Shown: piece after piece, positions 34,414 to 42,672 of the stretch
Layout: every line of letters starts with the position of its first letter
How positions within the stretch are numbered: position 1 is the stretch's first letter
Assembly: GCF_000346615.1 (NCBI RefSeq)
Contig: NZ_ANNU01000048.1
Coordinates: 1-62,619, forward strand
Direction of reading: 5' to 3'
DNA from: Nafulsella turpanensis ZLM-10
GTDB taxonomy: Bacteria; Bacteroidota; Bacteroidia; Cytophagales; Cyclobacteriaceae
Length of the DNA: 62,619 nucleotides
Position numbers and translations under genes: made by a program
The notes under the pieces: model-generated
Database searches by the model: none
What the model was told of the DNA's origin: nothing
The model's input: the letters and a program-made list of their open reading frames with translations, nothing else

Positions 34414-35961
34414 ATGGCTCAATCAAATTTTAATCTTCAGCAAATCTTCAGCACCTTTAACATTAAAGAAACCAATGCAGCAGCTTCGACCGGAAGTAAC
34501 TGGTTTGGCCGTGAAGGAGAAGTAAAGACTTCTTTTTCGCCTGTCGATGGAAAGGAAATTGCCAAGGTATACCTGGCCACTGAAGCAGACTACAACAAGC
34601 TTATTGAAAAAGCGCAGGAAGCTTTTCAGGAGTGGCGTTTATGGCCGGCTCCCCGTCGTGGCGAAGTGGTTCGGCAGTATTCAGAGGCCCTTCGGAAGTT
34701 CAAGGAACCTCTCGGTCAGCTGGTGTCCTACGAAATGGGTAAGTCTTACCAGGAAGGTTTGGGCGAAGTGCAGGAGATGATTGATATATGCGATTTTGCC
34801 GTAGGTCTGTCGCGCCAGCTGCACGGGCTTACCATGCACTCCGAGCGCAGCAAGCACCGTATGTATGAGCAGTACCATCCGCTGGGCGTTGTCGGTATTA
34901 TTTCTGCCTTCAACTTTCCGGTTGCCGTTTGGAGCTGGAATACCGCCCTTGCCTGGGTGTGTGGAGATACCACCATCTGGAAGCCGTCTGAAAAAACACC
35001 TTTAACGGCTCTTGCCTGTCAGCACATTCTGGAAGAAGTGTTCCGTAAAAATGAAGTACCTGAAGGCGTAAGCTGTGTGGTAATGGGCGATTACCGTATT
35101 GGTGAGCTGATGTCGAACGACAAGCGTGTTCCTTTGGTGTCGGCCACTGGCTCTACCCGTATGGGTAAAAAAGTAGGGGCTGCCGTAGGTGCCCGCCTCG
35201 GCAAAGCGCTGCTGGAGCTGGGAGGTAACAATGCCATGATTATTTCGAAAGATGCAGACCTGAAGCTGGCTATTATTGGTGCCGTATTTGGTGCCGTAGG
35301 TACGGCAGGGCAGCGTTGTACCTCTACCCGTCGCCTCATCATTCACGAAGATATCTACGATACCGTAAAGCAAAAGCTGAAAGATGCTTATAAGCAGTTG
35401 AGCATCGGTAATCCGCTCGACCCATCGAACCATGTAGGACCGCTCATCGACAAGGAAGCGGTGGAAATGTATAAAAATACCCTGCAGAAGGTAGAAAAAG
35501 AAGGGGGAAAGGTGCTGGTGGAAGGCGGAGCACTGGAAGGTGCCGGTTATGAGTCGGGTTGTTATGTAAAGCCTGCCGTGTATGAAGTGGAAAAACATTT
35601 TGAGGTAGTGCAGCAGGAAACATTTGCTCCGGTTTTATACTTATTAAAATACTCCGATATTAATGAGGCTATTGCCATTCAGAATGGTGTACCGCAGGGC
35701 TTATCTTCGGCCATCATGACAAACAACCTCCGCGAGTCGGAACTGTTTCTTTCTCATGCCGGTTCGGACTGTGGCATTGCCAATGTTAACATCGGTACTT
35801 CAGGTGCTGAGATAGGCGGAGCGTTCGGGGGTGAAAAAGAAACCGGTGGAGGCAGAGAGTCTGGTTCAGATGCCTGGAAGGTTTATATGCGCCGGCAGAC
35901 GAATACTATTAACTATGGCGAAGACCTGCCACTGGCCCAGGGAATAAAGTTTAATATTTAA
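34414..35961 (+). CDS. amaB: ALDH7-type dehydrogenase (L-aminoadipate-semialdehyde / piperideine-6-carboxylate)
   Basis: A 515-residue aldehyde dehydrogenase of the ALDH7/antiquitin group. Catalytic Cys lies in GQRCTSTRRL, general base Glu in LLELGGNNAM, and the family-specific C-terminus reads GGGRESGSDAWKVYMRRQTNTINYGEDLPLAQGIKF. These enzymes oxidise L-2-aminoadipate 6-semialdehyde (in equilibrium with piperideine-6-carboxylate) in lysine breakdown. No other lysine catabolic gene is next to it. The start ATG is clear. Confidence 0.9.
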   Translation: MAQSNFNLQQIFSTFNIKETNAAASTGSNWFGREGEVKTSFSPVDGKEIAKVYLATEADYNKLIEKAQEAFQEWRLWPAPRRGEVVRQYSEALRKFKEPLGQLVSYEMGKSYQEGLGEVQEMIDICDFAVGLSRQLHGLTMHSERSKHRMYEQYHPLGVVGIISAFNFPVAVWSWNTALAWVCGDTTIWKPSEKTPLTALACQHILEEVFRKNEVPEGVSCVVMGDYRIGELMSNDKRVPLVSATGSTRMGKKVGAAVGARLGKALLELGGNNAMIISKDADLKLAIIGAVFGAVGTAGQRCTSTRRLIIHEDIYDTVKQKLKDAYKQLSIGNPLDPSNHVGPLIDKEAVEMYKNTLQKVEKEGGKVLVEGGALEGAGYESGCYVKPAVYEVEKHFEVVQQETFAPVLYLLKYSDINEAIAIQNGVPQGLSSAIMTNNLRESELFLSHAGSDCGIANVNIGTSGAEIGGAFGGEKETGGGRESGSDAWKVYMRRQTNTINYGEDLPLAQGIKFNI

Positions 35962-36003
35962 AGGCAGCAAATAAATTTTCTTGTAAAATTTTTTTATTGC
36001 TGC

Positions 36004-36011
36004 TATATTTA
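36004..36011 (+). promoter_or_regulatory. candidate -7 box of the response-regulator gene
   Basis: TATATTTA, one mismatch to TAnnTTTG, 88 bases before the ATG at 36099. If used, the transcript has an ~80-nt leader that contains the 36029-36066 hairpin. Confidence 0.3.
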
Positions 36012-36028
36012 TTGTACTATTAACTTAA

Positions 36029-36066
36029 GTAAGATAGCTTAATTTGCCTACCTTAGGCTATCTTAC
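36029..36066 (+). repeat. inverted repeat in the leader of the response-regulator gene
   Basis: GTAAGATAGC and GCTATCTTAC form a perfect 10-bp inverted repeat with an 18-nt loop, followed by ATTTTTTAC. It could be an operator, a leader hairpin or an attenuator; the sequence alone does not decide. Confidence 0.6.
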
Positions 36067-36098
36067 ATTTTTTACAAAAATAAACCATTTATCAGGAA

Positions 36099-36518
36099 AT
36101 GGCAGAGAAACAACAAGTGCAATATAATGCCGTCATGTTAATTGATGATAATGAGATTGATAACCTCATTAATCATAAGATGATAGAAGCGAGTAATCTT
36201 ACAGATAAAATATTTACCCATACAGGGGCCAAAAGTGCCATTGAATTTTTGAAGAATATTGAAAAGCTCAATAGTGCAGGTGAAAGTATTCTGCCGGAAC
36301 TTATCTTTCTGGATATTGATATGCCCCTGATGGATGGTTTTCAGTTTTTGGATGAGTTTGATAAGCTTTCCGACATGACTAAAAAGAAGTGCCGGATTAT
36401 TATGCTTACCTCTTCCATTAACCCGCAGGACGTAAACCGCTCCAAGAAATATGATTATGTGAAAAAGTATATCAATAAGCCACTTACACAGGAAAACCTG
36501 AAGAAGCTGAATGTCTGA
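36099..36518 (+). CDS. single-domain response regulator (REC only)
   Basis: A 139-residue receiver domain with no output domain: acidic pair in VMLIDDNEIDN, phosphoacceptor Asp in IFLDIDMPLMDGFQFL, the switch Ser/Thr in IIMLTSSINPQD and Lys in YINKPLTQENL. In Cytophagales such stand-alone receivers usually work in phosphorelays with histidine kinases encoded elsewhere. No kinase adjoins it. A possible long structured leader and a strong bidirectional terminator frame the gene. Confidence 0.9.
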   Translation: MAEKQQVQYNAVMLIDDNEIDNLINHKMIEASNLTDKIFTHTGAKSAIEFLKNIEKLNSAGESILPELIFLDIDMPLMDGFQFLDEFDKLSDMTKKKCRIIMLTSSINPQDVNRSKKYDYVKKYINKPLTQENLKKLNV

Positions 36519-36578
36519 TTTAGTGTAACCGGCTTATCGCTTCGGCTACTTTGGCAAAAGGCTTAGGGGCTGGCGAAA

Positions 36579-36618
36579 AAAAAGAGGCTGTTGAATGAAT
36601 TTTCAACAGCCTCTTTTT
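36579..36618. terminator. bidirectional terminator between response regulator and helical unknown
   Basis: Perfect 17-bp stem AAAAAGAGGCTGTTGAA / TTCAACAGCCTCTTTTT, loop of 6 nt, A/T tracts on both sides. It serves two convergent genes. Confidence 0.9.
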
Positions 36619-36645
36619 ATGTCCGTACTTTTTTAGATTGCCGGC

Positions 36646-38091
36646 TTACAGGTCGGCCAGCTTTTGTAGTAGTGTTTCGTCAAACTTTACATATTTAGTG
36701 GGTGCAAAGTAAGGAGGATCGATGGCCTTAAACTTATCAGCCAGCTGGTTAATCTTCTCGTACTTATGACGCTTACTTTCGCTGATAGAGATCTTCATGA
36801 TCTTCGTAAATATCAGCACATGTTCGCAATTGTCTTTTCCGAGCAGGCGAATCTGGCGCTGAATACTGTTGATGAGCTGGTTGAACAAATCATAATCGCT
36901 TTGCAGGCAGTACTGCAGGGCCAGAATAGTTTTAATTTCCAGCTGGGCATACGGGTACTTTTTGAGGCTGAGCTCATTCAGCAGGTTATTGATCCAGCGG
37001 GCAGCCTCATCGTATTTTTCTGCATAATAACAGCTCAGGGAGCGGTACAATACATAAGAAATATACTTAGGCAGGTCGTCCTTGTCAATATCAAAATCCT
37101 GGAACAAAGCCTCATTTTCCTGGTACATCTGTCCTGCTTCCTGTGCCCGCAGGTGGCGTTCGATCTTGGTTAGCAGGAACTGTGGCGGATAAGTGTACAG
37201 GCTGTAATTCGACATCAGGTTAGCGGCCGACTCATTAATTTCCTCGAAATAAGTCTCGGCCTTGCGAAATACCTTATAGTAGTTATAATACTCCAGTCGC
37301 AGGTATTCATATACCAGCCGCAGGTGGAAGTAAATGGTGTCGAGCTGGTACATCTCGAAGATGGTTTGCATGCGGTCGAGCACATCTTCAATCGGCTCCA
37401 GCTCCTGTTCCATTGTCTCATCGCGCATTACGAAGAGGCGGTGGAACACACTCAGGCAGCTCTGGTATACATACAGTCGGTGCGAGTCGTAGAGCTTGCA
37501 CACATTCTGCATCTCGTTGCTTAAAAGGGTAAGTTCCAGTTTTTCTGTTTCGCCACCGGTGAGGGTGTATTCTCCGTACTTTTTAAAGTAGGTGGCGAGC
37601 AGGTCTTCGGCTTTATCTACGGCCAGCATATAGGCCACGTGCTGGTTATAGAGCTGCGAGTAGTTAAAGTGCTCCGGGGTATGGATGTGGAGCTTTTTAA
37701 GCGTTTTATAAACAACAGTTAGTTCATTGGCCAGGTCATAATCCTGGAGTTCCTTTTCGAGCTTCTTAAGGGTAGCAACCGCAATGGCTTTCTTTTTGGT
37801 AAAGATTACTTCATTGATGTTGGCAACCTTCTTCAGGATATCTGTCCGTGGGTTCTCCATTTGCTGGAGAAGGTATTCCTCAATCTTCTGGTTCAGTCGG
37901 GAGCGGAGTGTATAGTAAGCATTGGTGTTTACATCCAGCTCATCCATGATTTTGTTGTCTGAAAAATGCTTCTCCCGCATGGCCTTAAGCAGGTAGGCTG
38001 ATTTTTCAGCACTGCTTTCCATGAGTGAAGAATGAATTTTTTCATAATCCCCTTCGGATAGCTGTTTTATAATGTTCTTGAGCTTAGCCAT
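36646..38091 (-). CDS. all-helical protein of unknown function
   Basis: A 481-residue cytoplasmic protein that appears entirely helical. The N-terminal ~70 residues (SDNKIMDELDVNTNAYYTLRSRL) look like a helix-turn-helix or HTH-like bundle; from ~100 on there are TPR-like helical pairs rich in Tyr and Leu (YNQHVAYMLAVDKAEDLLATYF, YEYLRLEYYNYYKVFRKAETYF, RSLSCYYAEKYDEAARWINNLL). I recognise no named family, but this style of protein recurs in Cytophagales. It is monocistronic with a 524-base upstream gap. Confidence 0.75.
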   Translation of the reverse strand: MAKLKNIIKQLSEGDYEKIHSSLMESSAEKSAYLLKAMREKHFSDNKIMDELDVNTNAYYTLRSRLNQKIEEYLLQQMENPRTDILKKVANINEVIFTKKKAIAVATLKKLEKELQDYDLANELTVVYKTLKKLHIHTPEHFNYSQLYNQHVAYMLAVDKAEDLLATYFKKYGEYTLTGGETEKLELTLLSNEMQNVCKLYDSHRLYVYQSCLSVFHRLFVMRDETMEQELEPIEDVLDRMQTIFEMYQLDTIYFHLRLVYEYLRLEYYNYYKVFRKAETYFEEINESAANLMSNYSLYTYPPQFLLTKIERHLRAQEAGQMYQENEALFQDFDIDKDDLPKYISYVLYRSLSCYYAEKYDEAARWINNLLNELSLKKYPYAQLEIKTILALQYCLQSDYDLFNQLINSIQRQIRLLGKDNCEHVLIFTKIMKISISESKRHKYEKINQLADKFKAIDPPYFAPTKYVKFDETLLQKLADL

Positions 38092-38615
38092 AAATGAGGT
38101 AGTGCTATTTTAGTTTAGATGCTTTTTAAAAAGCAGTGACTATTAAATAAAATAAAGAAAGTATTTAGTGATAGGTACAAATGCAATAAAAACCGATTAC
38201 ACATGCATCATCTCTTAATATTAATAAAAATCATTTAGTAAACAGGTGAAATAGTAGAAAAATCTTTTAGAAGATGAAAAAAAATACAAAATCAGGTAAT
38301 AAGGTAAATGACGGAACACTCAGGAAAAGACTGGATTTTGTTTATTTCTGAGTAAAATATGTATTTAGTCTACTAAAATAAATGCCGGTTACCGTAAGCG
38401 GAGGCTGTTGAACTCATCAGGCTGCCTTTTTAAAAGAGCAGCTTAAATGTGCTATAAGGATCTGTGGGTATGAGGAGCAGGTATTACTGGCTGCGAGTAT
38501 AAAAAAGTAGCTGCCTCCTGCCGTAGGCCCAAGCAGGGTAGGTTTGGTTTAATTTAGCTTTATCATAACCACTACTTTTTTGCTTGCAGATTCTGCCTTC
38601 AGCTAAACCACCTGC
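38092..38615. other. intergenic region, 524 bp
   Basis: The left part (38092-38380) is strongly AT-rich and upstream of the helical protein gene, so it probably holds its promoter. The right part lies downstream of the CPA2 antiporter gene. I see no ORF, tRNA, palindrome or clear terminator hairpin. It is the longest empty stretch in the window. Confidence 0.45.
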
Positions 38616-40613
38616 CTACAGCTTTATTTTCTGGTTAAAGGTTGCCAGGTCTTCCGGACGGCCAATTACGTATAAAATATCATCGGGCTGAATGCGGGTA
38701 TCGCCGGTAATATTCATAAGCAGCTCCCGGTTTCGGTTAATAGCAATAAGGTTTACGCCGTAGCGGCTACGAATCTGGGCCTCTTCCAGGGGAACATCAA
38801 CAATGGAGGATCCACCATATTGTACTTTTAAGGTAGCTACGTTGAGGTCGGGGAGCGAAGCTTCCAGGCTGCGGACCATGTTGGAGGAGTAGGAAGGGCT
38901 CCGGAGCATTTCGTATTTGCCTGCCCGGATGCTGCGGGTAAAGGCTTCAATCTCGTCCTGCGGTACCAGGTATTTGGTCAGCACCCTTGTAAATATTTCA
39001 ATGGAGGTTTCAAACTCTTCCGGAATTACTTCATCGGCACCCAGCCGGTAGTTCTCCTCCATTTCCAGTACAAAGCGGGTGCGCACAATAATGTGAACTC
39101 TCGGGCTTAGCTGTCTTACATTGGCAATAATTCGTTTGGTGGCCGTAGGGTCCGAGATGGCAATAACCACCACCCGCGCCTTATGAATGTACACATGGTT
39201 CAGGACCGGGCCTTCCACGGCATCGCCATAGAGGATGGGCTCTCCTTTTTTGCGTTCTGTTTTTACCGTATCCGGGTTTAGCTCCAGAATGAGGTAGGGG
39301 ATGCCGGCATTTTTAGCCGCCAGCGAAACATTACGGCCATTGATGCCATAGCCAATGATCACAATATGGTCATCCAGCTCTTCGTGTAGTTCCGGGGCAT
39401 CGGGTTTTTTCTCCCCTTTATAGCTAAGGCCGCTAATCCTTTCATATACATTGGTTTTGCTTAAATAGCCCACAATGTGGTGAGCAAACATAATCACAAA
39501 GGGTGTAATGGCCATGGTCATGAGGGAAACGGAGAGGAAGTACTGGTAGATGGTGTCCTCAAGCAGGCCGCTTTCAAGGCCGGTTTTGGAAAGAATAAAG
39601 GCAAATTCTCCTACCTGAAAGATGGACAAGCCTACCAGAATAACCGTACGCAGCGGATACCTCAGTACGAGGGCAGCAAAGGAAGCAATGAGCCCTTTTC
39701 CCAGGAAGGTAAGTGCCGTGAGTCCCAGTACTACCAGGAAGTGCTCAAACAGGAACTGCATGTCGAGCAGCATGCCAATGGAGACAAAAAAGAAGCTGGT
39801 AAATATTTCGCGGAAGGGCAGGATGTTACTGGTCGCCTGGTGGCTGTACTCCGACTCGCTGATAATTAAACCTGCCAGGAAGGCCCCTAAGGCAAGGGAG
39901 AGGCCAAGGGAGGAAGAAAGCCAGGCAACGGCAAAGCATATTACCACAATGGTAAGAATAAAAAGCTCGGGTTTTCGGCTTTTCGCCACCCAGTACAGCA
40001 GCTTCGGTACGACAAGACGGGCGCTCAGGAGCACAAAAATAATGACGAACACCCCTTTAACTGCCAGCACCAGCAGCTCCCATAACACATTGTCCGATTG
40101 CCCGGCAATGAGCGGCGTAAAGAGCATCATGGGCACCACAATAATGTCCTGGAAAATAAGAACGGCCACAATCATTTTACCGTGTGGAGTGCTGATTTCT
40201 CCTTTCTCCTGCAGAATTTTAAGGACAATGGCGGTACTACTCAGGGAGAAGAGAAAGCCCAGGAATATGGCCTGCCCCCAGGCAAAGCCTAACTGCCCGG
40301 CCAGGAAAGCGACGGTCAGAATAGTAAGCCCTACCTGTAAACTGCCTCCAATAAAAACAGCTTTTTTAATAGCCGAAAGGCTTTTTAGTGAAAACTCCAG
40401 CCCAATGATAAAGAGGAGAAGAATAACTCCTATTTCTGCCAGAATTTCCACCTCATGAGAAGCCTCCACCAGACTTAAACCATAAGGACCACTGATAAAG
40501 CCGGTAATGAGGAAGCCCAGGATGGTTGGAATCTTAAATCGTTGAAAAATCAGGATAACGATTACAGACAGGCCAAGGATAATGACAATATCAGTTAATA
40601 AAGGAATCTCCAT
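38616..40613 (-). CDS. CPA2-family cation:proton antiporter with TrkA-N and TrkA-C
   Basis: A 665-residue KefB/KefC-like antiporter: about twelve membrane helices (residues 1-390, with FKIPTILGFLITGFISGPYGL and LGLSLALGAFLAGLIISESEYSHQ as the conserved half-helix region), a TrkA-N nucleotide-binding domain (about 415-535, VIIGYGINGRNVSLAAKNAG) and a TrkA-C domain (575-660). It exchanges K+ or Na+ for protons under control of cytoplasmic nucleotides. It has no KefF-type partner gene and is transcribed alone. Confidence 0.92.
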   Translation of the reverse strand: MEIPLLTDIVIILGLSVIVILIFQRFKIPTILGFLITGFISGPYGLSLVEASHEVEILAEIGVILLLFIIGLEFSLKSLSAIKKAVFIGGSLQVGLTILTVAFLAGQLGFAWGQAIFLGFLFSLSSTAIVLKILQEKGEISTPHGKMIVAVLIFQDIIVVPMMLFTPLIAGQSDNVLWELLVLAVKGVFVIIFVLLSARLVVPKLLYWVAKSRKPELFILTIVVICFAVAWLSSSLGLSLALGAFLAGLIISESEYSHQATSNILPFREIFTSFFFVSIGMLLDMQFLFEHFLVVLGLTALTFLGKGLIASFAALVLRYPLRTVILVGLSIFQVGEFAFILSKTGLESGLLEDTIYQYFLSVSLMTMAITPFVIMFAHHIVGYLSKTNVYERISGLSYKGEKKPDAPELHEELDDHIVIIGYGINGRNVSLAAKNAGIPYLILELNPDTVKTERKKGEPILYGDAVEGPVLNHVYIHKARVVVIAISDPTATKRIIANVRQLSPRVHIIVRTRFVLEMEENYRLGADEVIPEEFETSIEIFTRVLTKYLVPQDEIEAFTRSIRAGKYEMLRSPSYSSNMVRSLEASLPDLNVATLKVQYGGSSIVDVPLEEAQIRSRYGVNLIAINRNRELLMNITGDTRIQPDDILYVIGRPEDLATFNQKIKL

Positions 40614-40933
40614 AAAAAAGACTAAGGCTTTTAAACCGTTTAAAAAGAAACTGAAGATACAAAAATAAAGACACTACTGGCAGCTGCTTTGGCCATTGGC
40701 CTTGTGCTTCAACAGGACTCATCCATAAAAGCAGCAGTAGGGAGTAAGCGCTTAATTATAAAAAGCTGTAGCTCCACCGGCAGTTTACCTGCTTAATGGA
40801 GCTACAGCTTTTTTGTTTGACCGAGCACTGAAAGTTTTGAGCAGGCGCCATTCAGTCATGGAAAGTAACTGCTGCCACTGCGCGCCCGCCTCAAATGAAG
40901 CTGGCCGGTGAGGGTAAGGTGCAGCTACCTTGT
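40614..40933. other. intergenic region, 320 bp
   Basis: It lies between purE and the antiporter gene, both on the minus strand. It holds the purE-side terminator at 40760-40813 and the antiporter's promoter region. The rest shows no ORF or RNA gene. Confidence 0.5.
40760..40813 (-). terminator. terminator of the purK-purE operon
   Basis: Perfect 17-bp stem AAAAAGCTGTAGCTCCA with its complement, around a 20-nt centre that contains a small GCAG/CTGC pair. T-tracts on both strands. It is about 120 bases downstream of purE. Confidence 0.8.
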
Positions 40934-41476
40934 TTACCGTTTAGAACTAAAGCCTATTGGACCCGCTTTGTACCCCATTTTCTCCACTTTCTCGATAGAA
41001 TCTTCTACCTTCTCGCGTAGCTTTACCTTAAAGGCATCCAGCTTCTTGGCAACCTCATTATCCGTAGCCCCAACAATCTGGGCGGCGAGTATGCCGGCAT
41101 TTTTAGCACCATTAAGGGCAACGGTTGCCACTGGCACACCGCCTGGCATTTGTAAAATACTCAGGATAGAATCCCAGCCATCGATGGAATTGCTGCTCTT
41201 TACCGGCACGCCAATGACAGGCAGTGTGGTGAGGCTGGCGACCATTCCCGGCAGGTGGGCCGCTCCGCCGGCACCGGCAATAATTACCTGCAGACCCCTA
41301 TCCCTTGCTTCTTCAGCATATTTGAACATCCGGTGGGGGGTGCGGTGGGCCGAAACAATGGTAATTTCGAAGCTCACGCCTAACTCCTCCAGGGCTTCGG
41401 CGGCCTCCATCATTACAGGCATATCGCTCTGGCTGCCCATAATAATGCCTACTTTTGCTTGCTGTGCTTTGCTCAT
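40934..41476 (-). CDS. purE: N5-carboxyaminoimidazole ribonucleotide mutase
   Basis: A 180-residue class I PurE, which moves the carboxyl group of N5-CAIR to give CAIR in purine synthesis. The substrate loop GIIMGSQSDMPVM and AHRTPHRMFKYAEEARDRG with the catalytic His, and AGAGGAAHLPGMVAS, are all present. Its ATG overlaps the purK stop by four bases, so the two consecutive enzymes are coupled. The chain ends in a slightly longer C-terminal tail than E. coli PurE. Confidence 0.96.
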   Translation of the reverse strand: MSKAQQAKVGIIMGSQSDMPVMMEAAEALEELGVSFEITIVSAHRTPHRMFKYAEEARDRGLQVIIAGAGGAAHLPGMVASLTTLPVIGVPVKSSNSIDGWDSILSILQMPGGVPVATVALNGAKNAGILAAQIVGATDNEVAKKLDAFKVKLREKVEDSIEKVEKMGYKAGPIGFSSKR

Positions 41477-42624
41477 GCAATTACTTTTAAAAGTTCTTTT
41501 ACCTGTTTTGCTTTTTCTTTTAAGCGTTCCTGCTCAGTGTCCACTATGGTAATATGCCCCATTTTACGGAAAGGCTTGGTCAGCTTTTTGCCGTACAGGT
41601 GTACCGCCACGCCGGAAATTGCCAGTACCTCGTCCATGCCCTGGTAGCGGGCAATACCGGTATAGCCATCTTCACCCAGCAGGTTTACCATGGCGGAGGG
41701 TATTTTCGCATCCGTAGCGCCCAGCGGCAGGTTGAGGATAGCGCGCAGGTGCTGCTCGAACTGCGAAGTAATATTGGCTTCAATCGTTTGGTGGCCGCTA
41801 TTGTGGGTGCGGGGCGCTACTTCATTTACCAGCACTTCTCCTTCTTTGGTCACAAACATTTCTACGGCCAGCAGGCCTACCATGTCCAGCTTTTCTATTA
41901 CTGCCTGTGCGATAGATTCTGCTTTTCGGGCAATAGCTTCGCTAATGGAGGCAGGGGCGAAGAGGTACTCCACCAGGTTTTGAACGGGATGGAATACCAG
42001 CTCCACTACCGGAAAGCTCTTCGTTTCTCCCTGCGCATTGCGGGCCACAATCACCGAGATCTCCTTCTCAAAGTCAACAAACTTTTCCAGCAGTCCCGGC
42101 TTATCAAATGCTTTGTCGATATCGACAGCTGAAGCAATCTTTTGTACACCCCGGCCATCGTAACCTTCGCGGCCCAGCTTGTTCATGGCTGGCAGGAAGT
42201 CGAGGTGCTTTTGTACGTCGGCTTTATTTTCCACCAGGACAAAAGGGGAGGTAGGGATATTATTTCCCTGGTAAAACTGCTTCTGGCTTCGCTTGTCCTG
42301 TATAAGCTCAATCACCTCCGGTTGAGGATATACTTTTTTACCTTCTTTCTGAAGCGCCTTCAGGGCCTCCACATTTACATTCTCAATTTCTATGGTAATA
42401 AGATCGAGCTTTTGGCCCCAGCGGTATACGGTATCATAATCAGTAAGAGAACCCTGGCTGAAGTGGGTGGCAATGTCTTTACAGGGAGCCTCAGCATCCG
42501 GATCGAGGATATGGATGTCGAGATTGAAATTAATGGCTGACTGGATGAGCATACGCCCCAGCTGTCCGCCGCCAAGTACACCTAACTGAATATTCTGGTT
42601 GAACTGCTCTTTTTGATTAGTCAT
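41473..42624 (-). CDS. purK: 5-(carboxyamino)imidazole ribonucleotide synthase
   Basis: A 383-residue ATP-grasp enzyme making N5-CAIR from AIR, bicarbonate and ATP. It begins LGVLGGGQLGRMLIQSA, contains LGREGYDGRGVQ and FEKEISVIVARNAQGE in the ATP-grasp core, and EVAPRTHNSGHQTIE with metal-binding Glu/Asn residues. It lies 48 bases downstream of the MutS-like gene and overlaps purE. The preceding gap contains short TGAGTATTGAG-like repeats and no terminator. Confidence 0.96.
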   Translation of the reverse strand: MTNQKEQFNQNIQLGVLGGGQLGRMLIQSAINFNLDIHILDPDAEAPCKDIATHFSQGSLTDYDTVYRWGQKLDLITIEIENVNVEALKALQKEGKKVYPQPEVIELIQDKRSQKQFYQGNNIPTSPFVLVENKADVQKHLDFLPAMNKLGREGYDGRGVQKIASAVDIDKAFDKPGLLEKFVDFEKEISVIVARNAQGETKSFPVVELVFHPVQNLVEYLFAPASISEAIARKAESIAQAVIEKLDMVGLLAVEMFVTKEGEVLVNEVAPRTHNSGHQTIEANITSQFEQHLRAILNLPLGATDAKIPSAMVNLLGEDGYTGIARYQGMDEVLAISGVAVHLYGKKLTKPFRKMGHITIVDTEQERLKEKAKQVKELLKVIA

Positions 42625-42672
42625 GAGTCTTGAGTAGTGAGTATTGAGATTTTTTATTTCCCCATCAGTACC

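Noticed and set aside
39622-40458. 278-codon plus-strand ORF opposite the antiporter gene
   Set aside because: Ser/Arg/Lys-rich mirror text of a clear CPA2 antiporter on the other strand; a shadow frame.
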